Source: Deltaproteobacteria bacterium (GTDB lineage Bacteria > Desulfobacterota > Desulfuromonadia > Geobacterales > DSM-12255). Taken from it: a stretch of 60,983 nucleotides of DNA. Numbering within the stretch: position 1 is the stretch's first letter; each line of letters opens with the position of its first letter. A program made the translations under genes and the position numbers. The notes under the pieces are model-generated. The model was not told where the DNA came from and did not search any database. It saw only the letters and a program-made list of their open reading frames with translations. The stretch lies in the NCBI GenBank assembly GCA_021849045.1, contig JAJZTK010000006.1:1-60983 (forward strand), in the 5' to 3' direction. Shown piece by piece: positions 1-9,600 of the stretch.

Positions 1-588
1 CTGCTGCTGCTTGATGTAGCGGGCAATGCCGCTGATGGTCCCGCCGGTACCCACACCGGATACCAGGACATCGATACCGCCGGCGGTATCGTCCCAGATC
101 TCGGGGCCGGTGGTCTTTTCGTGGATCGCCGGGTTTGACGGGTTTTTGAACTGTTGCGGCAGAAACCAGCGTTTCGGATCAGAGGCCGCAAGCTCCTCGG
201 CCTTTGACACGGCCCCTTTCATCCCCTCGGCACCGGGGGTGAGGATCAGGTTGGCCCCCAGAGCGGCCAGCACCCTTCGGCGCTCGACGCTCATGGTCTC
301 GGGCATGGTCAGGGTCAGCTTGTATCCCCTGGCTGCTGCCACATAGGCCAGGGCAATACCGGTGTTGCCGCTGGTCGGCTCGATGATCTCCACACCCGGC
401 TTCAGGATGCCGCGCTCCTCCGCGTCCCAGATCATGTTGGCGCCGATGCGGCACTTCACCGAGTAGGCCGGGTTCCGTCCCTCGATCTTGGCCAGCACCG
501 TAGCCCCGGCCCCTTTGGTCAGATGATTCAGGCGAATCAGCGGGGTGTTGCCAATGGAACGTGAGTTATCTACGTAAATTCCTGGCAT
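1..588 (-). CDS. cysK: Cysteine synthase, E. coli CysK-like subtype (3' end outside window)
   Basis: PLP-dependent O-acetylserine sulfhydrylase, making L-cysteine from O-acetylserine and sulfide in the cytoplasm. Only the first 196 codons are visible; the gene runs off the left edge. The start is ATG at 588, preceded by AAGGAG. Lys45 in SVKCRIG is the expected PLP lysine, followed by the substrate loop [10 protein letters not shown] and the phosphate-binding GVGTGGT. The [15 protein letters not shown] block matches E. coli CysK, whereas the neighbouring paralogue at 810-1739 has the SVKDRIG form, so the two are different subtypes rather than a recent duplication. It has its own promoter-like sequence (686-713). 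Family assignment is firm; the physiological split between the paralogues is unknown. Confidence 0.93.
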   Translation of the reverse strand, partial: MPGIYVDNSRSIGNTPLIRLNHLTKGAGATVLAKIEGRNPAYSVKCRIGANMIWDAEERGILKPGVEIIEPTSGNTGIALAYVAAARGYKLTLTMPETMSVERRRVLAALGANLILTPGAEGMKGAVSKAEELAASDPKRWFLPQQFKNPSNPAIHEKTTGPEIWDDTAGGIDVLVSGVGTGGTISGIARYIKQQQ

Positions 589-685
589 GTCGATCTACTC
601 CTTTCCGGACGTGTGCTCGTGTGTCATGTATGAAAGCTGACTGTACCTGGAAGCAAAGATTCCCCTCTTGTAAACGGTAGCTGAC

Positions 686-713
686 AATATAGCAGCACAA
701 GCGCCGTCGTCAA
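686..713 (-). promoter_or_regulatory. Sigma70-type promoter of the left cysK
   Basis: On the minus strand a TTGACG -35 box (708-713) and a TATATT -10 box (686-691) are separated by 16 bp. They sit about 95 nt upstream of the cysK start at 588. The fit to consensus is good, but it is a sequence match only. Confidence 0.6.
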
Positions 714-809
714 GAACGTACCCCTGACATCCCACTACAGCATGAGCCATGATTCGACAGTTGAATCAATCCCGCGTTCCACCAATGGACAACTATCCGG
801 CTATCCCCC

Positions 810-1739
810 TCAGGCGTCCTGGAACAGGGCTGTAGAGAGGTAGCGCTCCCCAGTGTCCGGCAGGATCACCACGATCAGCTTGCCTTTGTTCTCCGGCCGC
901 TTGGCAATCTGTACGGCGGCATATGCTGCCGCGCCAGAGGATATGCCGACCAGAAGCCCTTCCTTGGCAGCAAGGCGGCGGGCGGTCTCGAACGCCTCCT
1001 CGTTTTTCACCTTGTATATTTCGTCAATGATCCCCGTGTTGAGCACCCCTGGTACGAAACCGGCACCAATTCCCTGAATCTTGTGCGGTCCGGGCTGTCC
1101 GCCGGACAGTACCGGAGAATCGAACGGCTCAACAGCCACCACCTTGAATTCCGGCTTGCGCTCCTTGATCACCTCGCCGATGCCGGTTATGGTGCCGCCT
1201 GTGCCGACGCCACCAACCAGGATATCAACCTTGCCGTCCGTATCGGACCAGATCTCTTCGGCTGTGGTGACCCGGTGGATCGCCGGGTTGGCGGGGTTGT
1301 TGAACTGGTGGGGGATAAACGAGTTCGCAGTGGCGGCAGCCAGTTCCTCGGCCTTTTCAATGGCACCCTTCATCCCCTTGGCACCGGGAGTCAGAACCAG
1401 TTCGGCACCATACGCCTTGAGCAGGTTGCGCCGTTCAATACTCATGGTGTCGGGCATGGTCAGGATCAGCCGGTACCCCTTGGCCGCGGCCACAAATGCG
1501 AGGGCAATGCCGGTGTTGCCGCTGGTCGGCTCGATGATCACCGTACCCTTTTTGATCAGCCCCTTTTCCTCCGCATCCTTGATCATGGCAAAGCCGATCC
1601 GGTCCTTGACGCTGCCGCCGGGATTGAAAGACTCCAGCTTGCCCACCACCTCGGCCACTGCTCCTTCAGCGATCCGGGAAAGCTTGAGCAGGGGAGTCCT
1701 GCCGATCAGTTCGGTCAGGTTGTTTGCGATCTTTGCCAT
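810..1739 (-). CDS. cysK: Cysteine synthase A, SVKDR subtype
   Basis: Second O-acetylserine sulfhydrylase, 309 aa, the usual length for CysK. The PLP lysine is Lys45 in [21 protein letters not shown] and [10 protein letters not shown] follow, and the protein ends in the family-typical [14 protein letters not shown]. The start ATG at 1739 is preceded by GGAGG. It lies 221 bp upstream, in the reading direction, of another cysteine synthase of the E. coli type. Each has its own promoter-like sequence, so they may be regulated separately. One of the two may be dedicated to another sulfur donor, such as a thiocarboxylated carrier protein (compare the MoeB-like gene at 3140-3946), but nothing in the sequence proves that. 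Confidence 0.95.
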   Translation of the reverse strand: MAKIANNLTELIGRTPLLKLSRIAEGAVAEVVGKLESFNPGGSVKDRIGFAMIKDAEEKGLIKKGTVIIEPTSGNTGIALAFVAAAKGYRLILTMPDTMSIERRNLLKAYGAELVLTPGAKGMKGAIEKAEELAAATANSFIPHQFNNPANPAIHRVTTAEEIWSDTDGKVDILVGGVGTGGTITGIGEVIKERKPEFKVVAVEPFDSPVLSGGQPGPHKIQGIGAGFVPGVLNTGIIDEIYKVKNEEAFETARRLAAKEGLLVGISSGAAAYAAVQIAKRPENKGKLIVVILPDTGERYLSTALFQDA

Positions 1740-1778
1740 TGTAAACCTCCATTCTCCAATGCTTAAAATGTATACCTC

Positions 1779-1830
1779 TATCGAGTAAGTGTCTGTTTAA
1801 AAACATACGTTCTTGCACTATTCGAGTCAA
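1779..1830 (-). promoter_or_regulatory. Promoter of the second cysK with repeated ACTCGA motif
   Basis: On the minus strand TTGACT (1825-1830) and TATGTT (1802-1807) are separated by exactly 17 bp. The motif ACTCGAAT overlaps the -35 box (1820-1827), and ACTCGATA recurs just after the expected start of transcription (1779-1786). Two copies bracketing the promoter suggest a repressor site, possibly for a sulfur-responsive regulator; that is inference. Further upstream a 10-bp perfect palindrome, ATTGGCCAAT, lies at 1886-1895. Confidence 0.6.
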
Positions 1831-1983
1831 GATATTTTTTAACAACCCTAGTTATTTGTACTGCGTATTACTAGTGTTTATATTGATTGGCCAATACCCA
1901 TGGTGAAATATGACAGAGGTGCATCTGAAATCTATCAGGAAGGGTATTATTGGCCCGCTCCGCTTTGGCTGCACAAAGACATT

Positions 1984-3009
1984 TCATGTATCAGCGGAGA
2001 CGGCTCCGAGCAGAGAGATCAGATCGATCAGCCGGCCGGAGTAGCCGGTTTCATTGTCATACCAGGCAATGAGTTTGACCAGGTTGCCACCCACCACCCG
2101 GGTGCAGGAGGCATCAAGCACGGCAGAATACCGGATACCCCTGAAGTCGGCGGAAACGAGCGGTTCGTCGGTGACGCCGATTATACCTTTCAGCGATCCC
2201 CTGGCCGCCCTGCGGAAGGCATCATTCACTCTCAGGCTGTCTACCGACTGCTCCAGTTCCACAGCCAGATCGATGTCGGCCACCGCTGCCGTCGGCACCC
2301 GGATCGCCAGCCCATCAATCCTGCCGGCCAGTTCGGGCATGACCTGAATCACGGCGCGGATGGCACTGGTCGTGGTCGGAATCATGGAAAGGGCACTTGC
2401 TCTCGCCCGCCGAAGGTCCGGGTGGGGGGAGTCGAGGAGCGACTGGTTGTTGGTATAGGGATGGACCGTGGTCATGAACCCCTTTCGGATACCGAAGGTA
2501 TCGTCGAGCACCTTGAGAAGCGGCGCCAGTCCGTTTGTCGTGCATGAAGCGTTGGAGATGACCGTATGGCGCAAGGGGTCGTACTGATGATGGTTGACCC
2601 CCAGCACCAGTGAGATGTCGGCATCTGCCGAGGGGGCGGAGATGACGACCCGTCGGGCTCCGGCCCGGAGATGGGCCGCAGCGGCGGCGCGCGAGGTAAA
2701 ACGGCCAGTGGCCTCAATGACGATATCGACCCCCTCCTCGAACCAGGGAAGCTCTTCCGGTTCGGTTTGACGGAGCAGCCTGATGGAACGACCATTGACG
2801 ACCAGGCGCTCCCCGTGCAGGGCTATCTGGCCGGGGAACACACCGTGGGTAGAATCGTACTTGAGTTGATGCAGAATCATGGAGGAGTCGGCCAAATCGT
2901 TGATAGCCACCACCTCTATCCTCTTATCGTCCAACGCCAGGCGGAGCGCCGTCCTTCCAATGCGGCCGAAGCCGTTGATGGCTACGCGTACCGGTGCATC
3001 ATCTCCCAT
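1984..3009 (-). CDS. Type I glyceraldehyde-3-phosphate dehydrogenase paralogue
   Basis: NAD(P)-dependent phosphorylating aldehyde dehydrogenase of the GapA/GapB/Epd family, 341 aa from ATG 3009 (an in-frame GTG lies just before, at 3012; AGGGGAT precedes). The Rossmann motif INGFGRIGR is N-terminal. Asp38 in INDLAD favours NAD. Cys156 in SNASCTTN is the thioester nucleophile and His183 in TTVHPYTNNQ the general base. It differs from the operonic GAPDH at 26733-27734 at several strictly conserved positions (CTTNG for CTTNC, HPYTNNQ for HSYTNDQ), so it may be the gluconeogenic form or an erythrose-4-phosphate dehydrogenase rather than the glycolytic enzyme. It sits between a cysteine synthase and a MoeB-like gene, all on the same strand. 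Confidence 0.88.
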   Translation of the reverse strand: MGDDAPVRVAINGFGRIGRTALRLALDDKRIEVVAINDLADSSMILHQLKYDSTHGVFPGQIALHGERLVVNGRSIRLLRQTEPEELPWFEEGVDIVIEATGRFTSRAAAAAHLRAGARRVVISAPSADADISLVLGVNHHQYDPLRHTVISNASCTTNGLAPLLKVLDDTFGIRKGFMTTVHPYTNNQSLLDSPHPDLRRARASALSMIPTTTSAIRAVIQVMPELAGRIDGLAIRVPTAAVADIDLAVELEQSVDSLRVNDAFRRAARGSLKGIIGVTDEPLVSADFRGIRYSAVLDASCTRVVGGNLVKLIAWYDNETGYSGRLIDLISLLGAVSADT

Positions 3010-3044
3010 CACTATCCCCTTTGCCAGGCAATTGAAAACTGCTT

Positions 3045-3073
3045 ACGATAACCGAATATATTTCCTCGGTCAA
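3045..3073 (-). promoter_or_regulatory. Candidate sigma70 promoter of the GAPDH paralogue
   Basis: TTGACC (3068-3073) and TATCGT (3045-3050) with a 17-bp spacer on the minus strand, about 36 bp upstream of the start at 3009. The -10 box is imperfect. Confidence 0.45.
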
Positions 3074-3139
3074 CCTCAGTGCGCCTTGGCGTTGGGCAGA
3101 CACCCCGCATTGCAACTGTCGTTATCGTATCAACCGTGT

Positions 3140-3946
3140 CTATCGCATTTCACACACATTAATCGCCCCGACCTCATCCCTTAATCCGGTTATCGTCGGA
3201 TGGTCCCCACAGACCGGGCAGACGGGGTTCCTCGCAACTGTTACCTTGCTGAACTCATTTCCCAGGGCGTCGTAAATCAGCATCCGGTCGCAGAGGAGTT
3301 CACCGACACCGAGAAGGTACTTGATCGCCTCGGTGGCCTGGAGCGTGCCGATCACCCCGGGCAGCACCCCGAACACTCCGGCCTCTGCGCAGGAGGGAAT
3401 CGCACCCGCTGGCGGAGGGGTGGGAAAAAGGCAGCGGTAACATGCCGAGACACCAGGCTTCACAGTCATGGTCTGCCCGATGAACTGGAGTATTCCGCCG
3501 TGGGAATACGGTTTGCCGGTCATGACGCAGGCGTCGTTGATCAGGAACTTGGCGGCAAAGTTATCCGTTCCGTCGATAACGAAATCATAGTCGCCAATGA
3601 TGCCGGCGATATTCCCGGCGTTGACCCGGGCATGATAACAGTTGACCGCCACGTCGGGGTTTATCGACACAATCTTCTCCCTGGCCGACTGAACCTTCAG
3701 ACTCCCCACATCGGAGGTGTGATGGATGATCTGTCGCTGCAGATTCGACAGCTCCACCAGATCGGGATCCGCAATGCCGATGGTGCCGATCCCGGCCGCG
3801 GCCAGGTACAGGGCCGCAGGTGATCCAAGCCCTCCTGCGCCGATAATCAAGACCCTGCCGTTGAGAAGTTTTCGCTGCCCCTTGCCCCCAACCTCCCGCA
3901 GAATGATATGGCGGGAATATCGCTCCACCTGATCATCAGTAAACAC
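3140..3946 (-). CDS. moeB: MoeB/ThiF/HesA-family adenylyltransferase
   Basis: E1-like enzyme that adenylates the C-terminal glycine of a ubiquitin-fold sulfur carrier (MoaD, ThiS or CysO type). It has 268 aa. The ATP site GAGGLGS is at residues 36-42, an Arg/Asn-rich segment (LSNLQRQ) follows, then DGTDNF near 125. There are two CxxC zinc pairs (Cys169/172 and Cys243/246) and a candidate acyl-disulfide Cys186 in PSCAEAG. It starts with GTG at 3946 after a strong GGAGGT. No small carrier-protein gene is visible next to it. The nearby cysteine synthases make a role in carrier-dependent cysteine synthesis possible, but molybdopterin or thiamine synthesis is equally compatible. Confidence 0.88.
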   Translation of the reverse strand: MFTDDQVERYSRHIILREVGGKGQRKLLNGRVLIIGAGGLGSPAALYLAAAGIGTIGIADPDLVELSNLQRQIIHHTSDVGSLKVQSAREKIVSINPDVAVNCYHARVNAGNIAGIIGDYDFVIDGTDNFAAKFLINDACVMTGKPYSHGGILQFIGQTMTVKPGVSACYRCLFPTPPPAGAIPSCAEAGVFGVLPGVIGTLQATEAIKYLLGVGELLCDRMLIYDALGNEFSKVTVARNPVCPVCGDHPTITGLRDEVGAINVCEMR

Positions 3947-4127
3947 GAGTACCTCCTGTAAAAACGGGATAGTCGGGCTATGATACTATGAGTCAATCCA
4001 AAGTCCGATCATTTTTATCAACAAAACAGCATTGCCGTACCCATTTACCTGCTAGTCTTTATATGCTAAGGTCGGCCTCGATACATCGAGTGACGGATTT
4101 CAATACAACATATCCGGAGGATTTACC

Positions 4128-4703
4128 GTGAAACGCTCCCTTGGACCGAAGACCCTTCCCCTTCCCGCCCCTGCCTGGCTGGTGGGGACGTATGATGCCG
4201 ATGGCCGCCCCAATCTCGTTACCGTTGCCTGGGGTGGGGTGTGCAGCTCCGAACCACCGAGCGTGGCCATTTCCCTCCGTAAATCCCGCCATTCCTACGA
4301 TGCCATCGTCCAGCGGAAAGCGTTCACGATCAACGTGCCATCCGAGTCCCATGTCCGGGAAACGGATTTTGCCGGCATTGTCTCCGGCAAGGACGTGGAC
4401 AAGTTTGCTGCTGCCGGCTTGACGCCGGTCAAGAGTGAACTGGTGGACGCCCCCTATGTCGACGAATTCCCGCTGGTGCTCGAATGCCGCCTGATTCACA
4501 TCATCGAACTCGGCATCCACACCCAGTTCGTGGGCGAAATAGTGGATGTCAAGGCCGACCAGGCGGTTCTCGATCCCCACGGACTGCCGGATGCGGAAAA
4601 GGTCCGCCCCATCATCTACGACACCGGGACCAGAAACTATTTCGGCATCGGGACACTGCTCGGCAAAGGGTTTTCGGTCGGCAAGGATCTGCACAAGAAG
4701 TAG
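4128..4703 (+). CDS. Flavoredoxin-like flavin reductase family protein
   Basis: 191-aa FMN-binding split-barrel protein of the flavin reductase-like family to which Desulfovibrio flavoredoxin belongs; it would carry electrons or reduce flavin in the cytoplasm. The N-terminal half has the family pattern with TVAWGGVCSSEPP and the SLRKSRHSYD stretch near residues 45-60, where FMN is held. The start is GTG at 4128, eight bases after a strong GGAGG. It is divergent from the moeB-like gene, sharing a 181-bp intergenic space, and is followed 36 bp later by the PatB/MalY gene. The exact redox partner cannot be inferred. Confidence 0.85.
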   Translation: MKRSLGPKTLPLPAPAWLVGTYDADGRPNLVTVAWGGVCSSEPPSVAISLRKSRHSYDAIVQRKAFTINVPSESHVRETDFAGIVSGKDVDKFAAAGLTPVKSELVDAPYVDEFPLVLECRLIHIIELGIHTQFVGEIVDVKADQAVLDPHGLPDAEKVRPIIYDTGTRNYFGIGTLLGKGFSVGKDLHKK

Positions 4704-4739
4704 GACGAAGTTGGCTCAACATACCGGGAGAAGTGACAG

Positions 4740-5882
4740 GTGACAGAGTTCGATCAGATCATCGACCGGCGCGGCACCGGAAGCGTCAAGTGGGACAAAT
4801 ACCGCGACCGGGACATACTCCCGCTCTGGGTGGCGGACATGGACTTCCGTTCGCCGCCGGCCGTGATCGAGGCCCTGCACGAGCGGGTCAGCCACGGCAT
4901 CTTCGGCTATACCGCCCCGCCCGATGAACTGGCTGACGCAGTTAGCGCTCATCTGCGCGCTGCATTCGACTGGGAGATCGACGTCGACTGGCTCGTCTGG
5001 CTACCGGGGCTGGTAACCGGACTCAATGTCGCCTGCTGCGCCGTTGGCCGTGAGGGTGACGCTGTTGCCACCCTGGTGCCGGTCTACCCGCCGTTCCTCT
5101 CGGCGCCATCCCTTACCGGCCGGCAACTGGTCACGATCCGCCTGGAGCAGACCAACGGACGCTGGGGGATCGATTTCGACCTGCTGGAGCAAAGCATTTC
5201 TCCACGTACCCGACTGTTCATGCTCTGCAATCCCCACAACCCGGTTGGTCGGGCCTTTGACCGGCAAGAACTGGAACGGGTTGCCGATCTGGCCCTGCGC
5301 TTTGATCTGATCATCTGCAGCGACGAGATACACGCCGGGCTGATACTGGATGAGGGAAAACGGCACATTCCCATCGCGGCTCTGGCTCAGGAAGTGGCTG
5401 ACCGTACCATCACCCTGCAGGCGCCGAGCAAGACCTTCAACATTCCGGGGCTCGGCTGTTCCTTTGCCGTGATTTCCAATCCATCCCTCCGAAGGACTTT
5501 CAAACAGGCCATGGGAGGGCTTGTACCCCACGTCAATACGCTGGGATATACCGCCACCCTGGCCGCCTATCGTTACGGGAGCGAGTGGCACCGGGAACTG
5601 CTCGCCTACCTGCGGGGAAACCGCGACCTGGTGGAACGGACGATCAGAGAACTGCCCGGCCTGTCAACGGCCCATGTGGAGGCAACCTATCTTGCCTGGG
5701 TCGACACCCGGGAAACCGGCCTGACCGACCCGGGACGGTTCTTCGAGGCCGCCGGGGTTGGGTTGTCTGATGGGAGGGAATTTGACGGCAACGGTTTTGT
5801 ACGGCTCAATTTCGGCTGTCCCCGCCCGTTGCTGCAGGAGGCCCTGCAGCGGATGAGAGACGCCCTTGCAGTTCGCGCATGA
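4740..5882 (+). CDS. patB: PatB/MalY-type cystathionine beta-lyase (class I aminotransferase fold)
   Basis: PLP enzyme of fold type I, 380 aa, cleaving C-S bonds of cystathionine or cysteine conjugates to homocysteine or thiol, pyruvate and ammonia. Recognisable blocks are KWDKY and LPLWVADMDF at the N-terminus, CNPHNPVGR, CSDEIHAGL, and Lys231 in APSKTFNIPG, the Schiff-base lysine. The start is GTG at 4740, with GGGAG about 10 nt upstream. The reading direction and 36-bp gap suggest co-transcription with the flavoredoxin-like gene. Together with two cysteine synthases nearby it fits a sulfur amino acid neighbourhood. Some MalY homologues also act as regulators. Confidence 0.88.
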   Translation: MTEFDQIIDRRGTGSVKWDKYRDRDILPLWVADMDFRSPPAVIEALHERVSHGIFGYTAPPDELADAVSAHLRAAFDWEIDVDWLVWLPGLVTGLNVACCAVGREGDAVATLVPVYPPFLSAPSLTGRQLVTIRLEQTNGRWGIDFDLLEQSISPRTRLFMLCNPHNPVGRAFDRQELERVADLALRFDLIICSDEIHAGLILDEGKRHIPIAALAQEVADRTITLQAPSKTFNIPGLGCSFAVISNPSLRRTFKQAMGGLVPHVNTLGYTATLAAYRYGSEWHRELLAYLRGNRDLVERTIRELPGLSTAHVEATYLAWVDTRETGLTDPGRFFEAAGVGLSDGREFDGNGFVRLNFGCPRPLLQEALQRMRDALAVRA

Positions 5883-5889
5883 CGTTACG

Positions 5890-5919
5890 AAAAAAGGCCC
5901 GGGATTGCTCGCCGGGCCT
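5890..5919 (-). terminator. Intrinsic terminator after shikimate kinase
   Basis: On the minus strand an 8-bp stem AGGCCCGG (arms 5912-5919 and 5895-5902) with a 9-nt loop is followed by a run of six T. It lies between the convergent aroK-like and patB-like genes. In the plus direction it lacks a T-run, so it serves mainly the leftward gene. Confidence 0.85.
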
Positions 5920-5943
5920 CACAGTTACTGCCGGGTGATCTAT

Positions 5944-6474
5944 TCAACCGGTGTTGCGGGCAGACTGATGTCGCTGCCACAGTTCGATAATGCTCTCCAC
6001 AACCTGATCGGGAGTTACGTCGTCGGTTTCAATTTCGTACTGAGAAGCAATTTTGTAGATAGACGTTCTCCGCTCCAGCACTTCGGAAACTTCCTCAGTG
6101 AACGTTTTCCCTGCTGTCAGGGCCGGGCGCTGCGTCCCGGCCTGAATGCGTGCCACGATCGTGGGTACCGAGGCCTTCAGCCAAACCACGCAGGCATTCG
6201 TCCGCAGTGCCTCGATATTTTCCGGCCGCTCGATCACCCCGCCACCGGTATCGATAATAATGTTGTCACGTGCTGTCAGCTCCCTGGCCACAGCGGATTC
6301 CATATCGCGGAATTTCTGCCAGCCGTATTTCTCAACTATTTCCGGTGTCGACATCCCGGCCCTTCTGACGATTTCATCGTCCATGCTGATGCACGGCATC
6401 TGAAGCCGTTGGGCGAGGATCTCTCCCACTACTGTTTTCCCGGTACCGCGATACCCGATAAGAACTAAAATCAT
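5944..6474 (-). CDS. aroK: Shikimate kinase
   Basis: ATP-dependent phosphorylation of shikimate at O3, the fifth step of chorismate synthesis. The protein has 176 aa, the normal family length. The P-loop GYRGTGKT is at residues 7-14, the MDDEI stretch near 31-35 carries the Mg/shikimate aspartates, and DTGGGV near 77 is the shikimate-binding glycine loop. The lid-domain arginine lies in QRPALT. It is an isolated leftward gene with its own terminator. A candidate promoter (CGTCAA/ATTATC read in reverse, 6550-6576, 15-bp spacing) lies about 75 bp upstream. Confidence 0.95.
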   Translation of the reverse strand: MILVLIGYRGTGKTVVGEILAQRLQMPCISMDDEIVRRAGMSTPEIVEKYGWQKFRDMESAVARELTARDNIIIDTGGGVIERPENIEALRTNACVVWLKASVPTIVARIQAGTQRPALTAGKTFTEEVSEVLERRTSIYKIASQYEIETDDVTPDQVVESIIELWQRHQSARNTG

Positions 6475-6615
6475 ACGCTCAATCTCTCCATTGCGTCAGC
6501 CAGCACTCTTGTCAGAGCGTGGTCAACAGTCTCAATTCAATCCGAGCAAATTATCACTTGTTACATCAACCGTCAATCTTTGTAGCAAGCGGCCGTTACT
6601 GTCGGCAGCCCCAAG

Positions 6616-9600
6616 CTAGTCAACTTTCATAACAACAATCGTCAAATCATCATCAAAGTTTTGCAGCCCGGTAAATGCCCTGACCTCCCGGAACAGTTTG
6701 TCAATGATCTCCTGCGGTGAGAGCTGACAACTCTCGCTGAGTATGGTACGGAGGCGATTCTCGCCGAAAAATGCCCCGGCCTTGTCCGCAGCCTCGGTAA
6801 TACCATCGGTGTACAGCAAAAGGATGTCGCCCGATTGCAGTTGCAGCTGTTTCTCCTCAAAGGCGACCTTTTCTTTGACCCCGAGCAGGAGACCTTCCGC
6901 ATCCAGCCAGAGACAAGACCGTGACGAATTGCTCCAGACCAGGGGTGGATTATGACCGGCACTGGCAAAAAAAAGCCTGCGACTCTCGTAATCGAACTTC
7001 AGATAAAACATGGAGATGAAAAACTCGGCCCGCGTAAGATCGTCATAGAGAAACTCATTGAGGGCCGATAGAACCTCTTTGGGGCTTAACCTGTTCCTGG
7101 CAATGGATTGAATGAATGTGCGGGCTTCCGCCATGATCAGTGCAGCACCAATGTTATGACCCGACACATCGGCGATTACCAGATCCAGGGCTTTGTCGTC
7201 CCGAAGAAGAAAGTCGTAATAATCGCCCCCCACTTCGCTGGCGGGAACACACCTGCCAGCAATGGATATACCGACGATATCGGGGGCGCCATGCGGCAGG
7301 AGGCCCAGTTGGATGGTTCTTGCAATCTGAAGTTCCTGTTCCTGTTTCTTTGCCTCAATGAGTTTCTCCGTCTGGCTGGCGTTGCGCCATGCAACCCCGA
7401 TCTGACCCGCAAGCATCGTGAAGAGTTCCTTGAATTCATCGGTAAACATCCCCCTCGCCGACTCCGAATAGGCGGAAAGAACGCCGATCGGCTTCCCTTC
7501 GATGGTGATGGGAGCGTGGGCAAACGACTTGATCCCTTTCAGGTGTGCAAAACGTATGGAACTGGGCTTATCCATCAGATCGACATCATTGACCACCACC
7601 TCCGAATTTGTGAGAAAAGCCGCACCTGCGTATGACTCCATGGTCAGCCCGCGTTCCGATTCCTTTGGGTCCCACCAAAACGTCCCCTTCTGGCTACGGA
7701 CCGTAAGCACCTTTCGCTCTTCATCCAGCATGCGGATCATGCACAGATCTAGTTTGAACTGCTGCCTGAGGAGATCCAGAATATTGTCCTGGATTGTTTT
7801 CAGGTCGGCCCCGCTCGCGACAACCCTGGCCGCTTCATAGAGAACCCCCAGCTGTTCGCGACTTGTTGTACGGCCGAGCGTGACCGACCCGAAGATGTCG
7901 AACACCTCTTCCAGCTCGCTTCCCCTGGCTGCCATATAGCTTTCGATAATGATGCCGGCCGAGGCGGCGCCGACCGAACCTGCCAGGACCTTTTCGGTAT
8001 AACGCTTCAGAATGGGAAGCTCGTATTCCGAAAGGCTCCCCCGTTCATCAATCTGCTTGTCCCCGAGGTATTCGGCAATTGCCGCCTGAGCCTCCTTTTC
8101 ACCGATGAACTTTGTCATGAGATCAACGAATTCCACAATGGCGGGGGCCTTGATCATCCTTTCACGCGGAAATGGTTCTTCGCGCACCTTGAAAACATCT
8201 ACGAACTTGATGGCCTGCTCAGCCTCATTTTTATCCGGGTCGGTGAGCAGGGAAATACCGATAAATGCTCCGAGATTAAAAAACAGGGTCCAAAACAGGG
8301 AGTGGGGCAGCATCTCAAAACCACTCAGACCAAAGAGTTCAAGGGGGCGCAGGATTGCAAGACCGAACAATCCTTTATCAAGGATATTGCTCTCCATCCA
8401 TCCCGAACGCACGAACAGGGGGATCAGAATAGTGTAGAACCAGAAGACAAATCCCAACAGCAGTCCCGTTATGGCACCGATTCGAGTGGCCCGTTTCCAG
8501 TAGAGTCCGACGACAACGGCCGGCGCGAATTGAGAGGTGGCGACGAAGGCGGCGAACCCGATATTTGTCAGGGTATATGACTCACCGATAAACCGGTAAT
8601 AGAGATACCCGAGAAAGACGACCGTGATGATTCCCATCCGTTTGATGGTAACGAGCACCCCCGACATGTCTGAGTAGTCGATTCGTAATTTCAGGATGAC
8701 CGGCATGACCAGATGGTTCAGTATCATGGTGGAAATGACAACCGATTCGACAATTACCATGCCGGCCGAGGCAGAGAACCCTCCGATGAAGACCAGCATC
8801 GCCAGCCAGGAATGACCGGTTCGCAGAGGAAGATTGATAATGAAAAAATCCGCAGCGGCAGTATCTCCGCCGCTGATAATGACCCCTCCCAACGCTATGG
8901 GAACAACGAACAGAGTTATCAGAAACGCATAGACGGGGTAGCACCACATTGCATTCTTGATATGCTCCTCGTTCGAATTCTCGATAACCATAATGTGAAA
9001 CTGGCGTGGATGGAACATAACCGTGGTCATGGAAAAAAAGAGCCAGGAAATCCACATGCCATAGGAAAATTGCGGCGTCCCCAGTTGAAAAAGGTAAGAA
9101 CGGTCGGGAAATTGAACTGCGAAACGGGTAAAGATATCGGCAACGCCATCGAAAAGGCCGTAGGTGACATACAGGCCAACGGAGAGGAAGGCAATCAGCT
9201 TGACCACCGATTGCATGGCAATGGCGGCAACCAGCCCTTCATGGCGTTTCGAGGCATCCAGCTGTTTTGCCCCGAACATAACACTGAACAAGCTCAGCAA
9301 CAAGGCGACGATAATTGCTGTATCTACAGAAAAATGCGGCGTGGTAATAACGTTCTTGCTGCCAGCCGCTACATCGAGAGGGGTCGTGAGGATATTGAAT
9401 GCGTACGCTATTGCCTTGATCTGCAGGGCAATGAGCGGCATGATCCCTACGACGGTAAAGATGGTGATGATACCGCCAAGCAGTGCCGACTTTCCGTAGC
9501 GGCTGGAGATGAAATCGGCAATGCTGAGGATGTTCTGTTCCTTACTGACACGTACCATTTTGCGCAGCAGAAACCACCAGATGAAGGCCATCAGAGTAGC

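Noticed and set aside
6642-6968. Alternative minus-strand frame inside the phosphatase domain
   Set aside because: It is out of frame with conserved PP2C motifs that fully explain this stretch.
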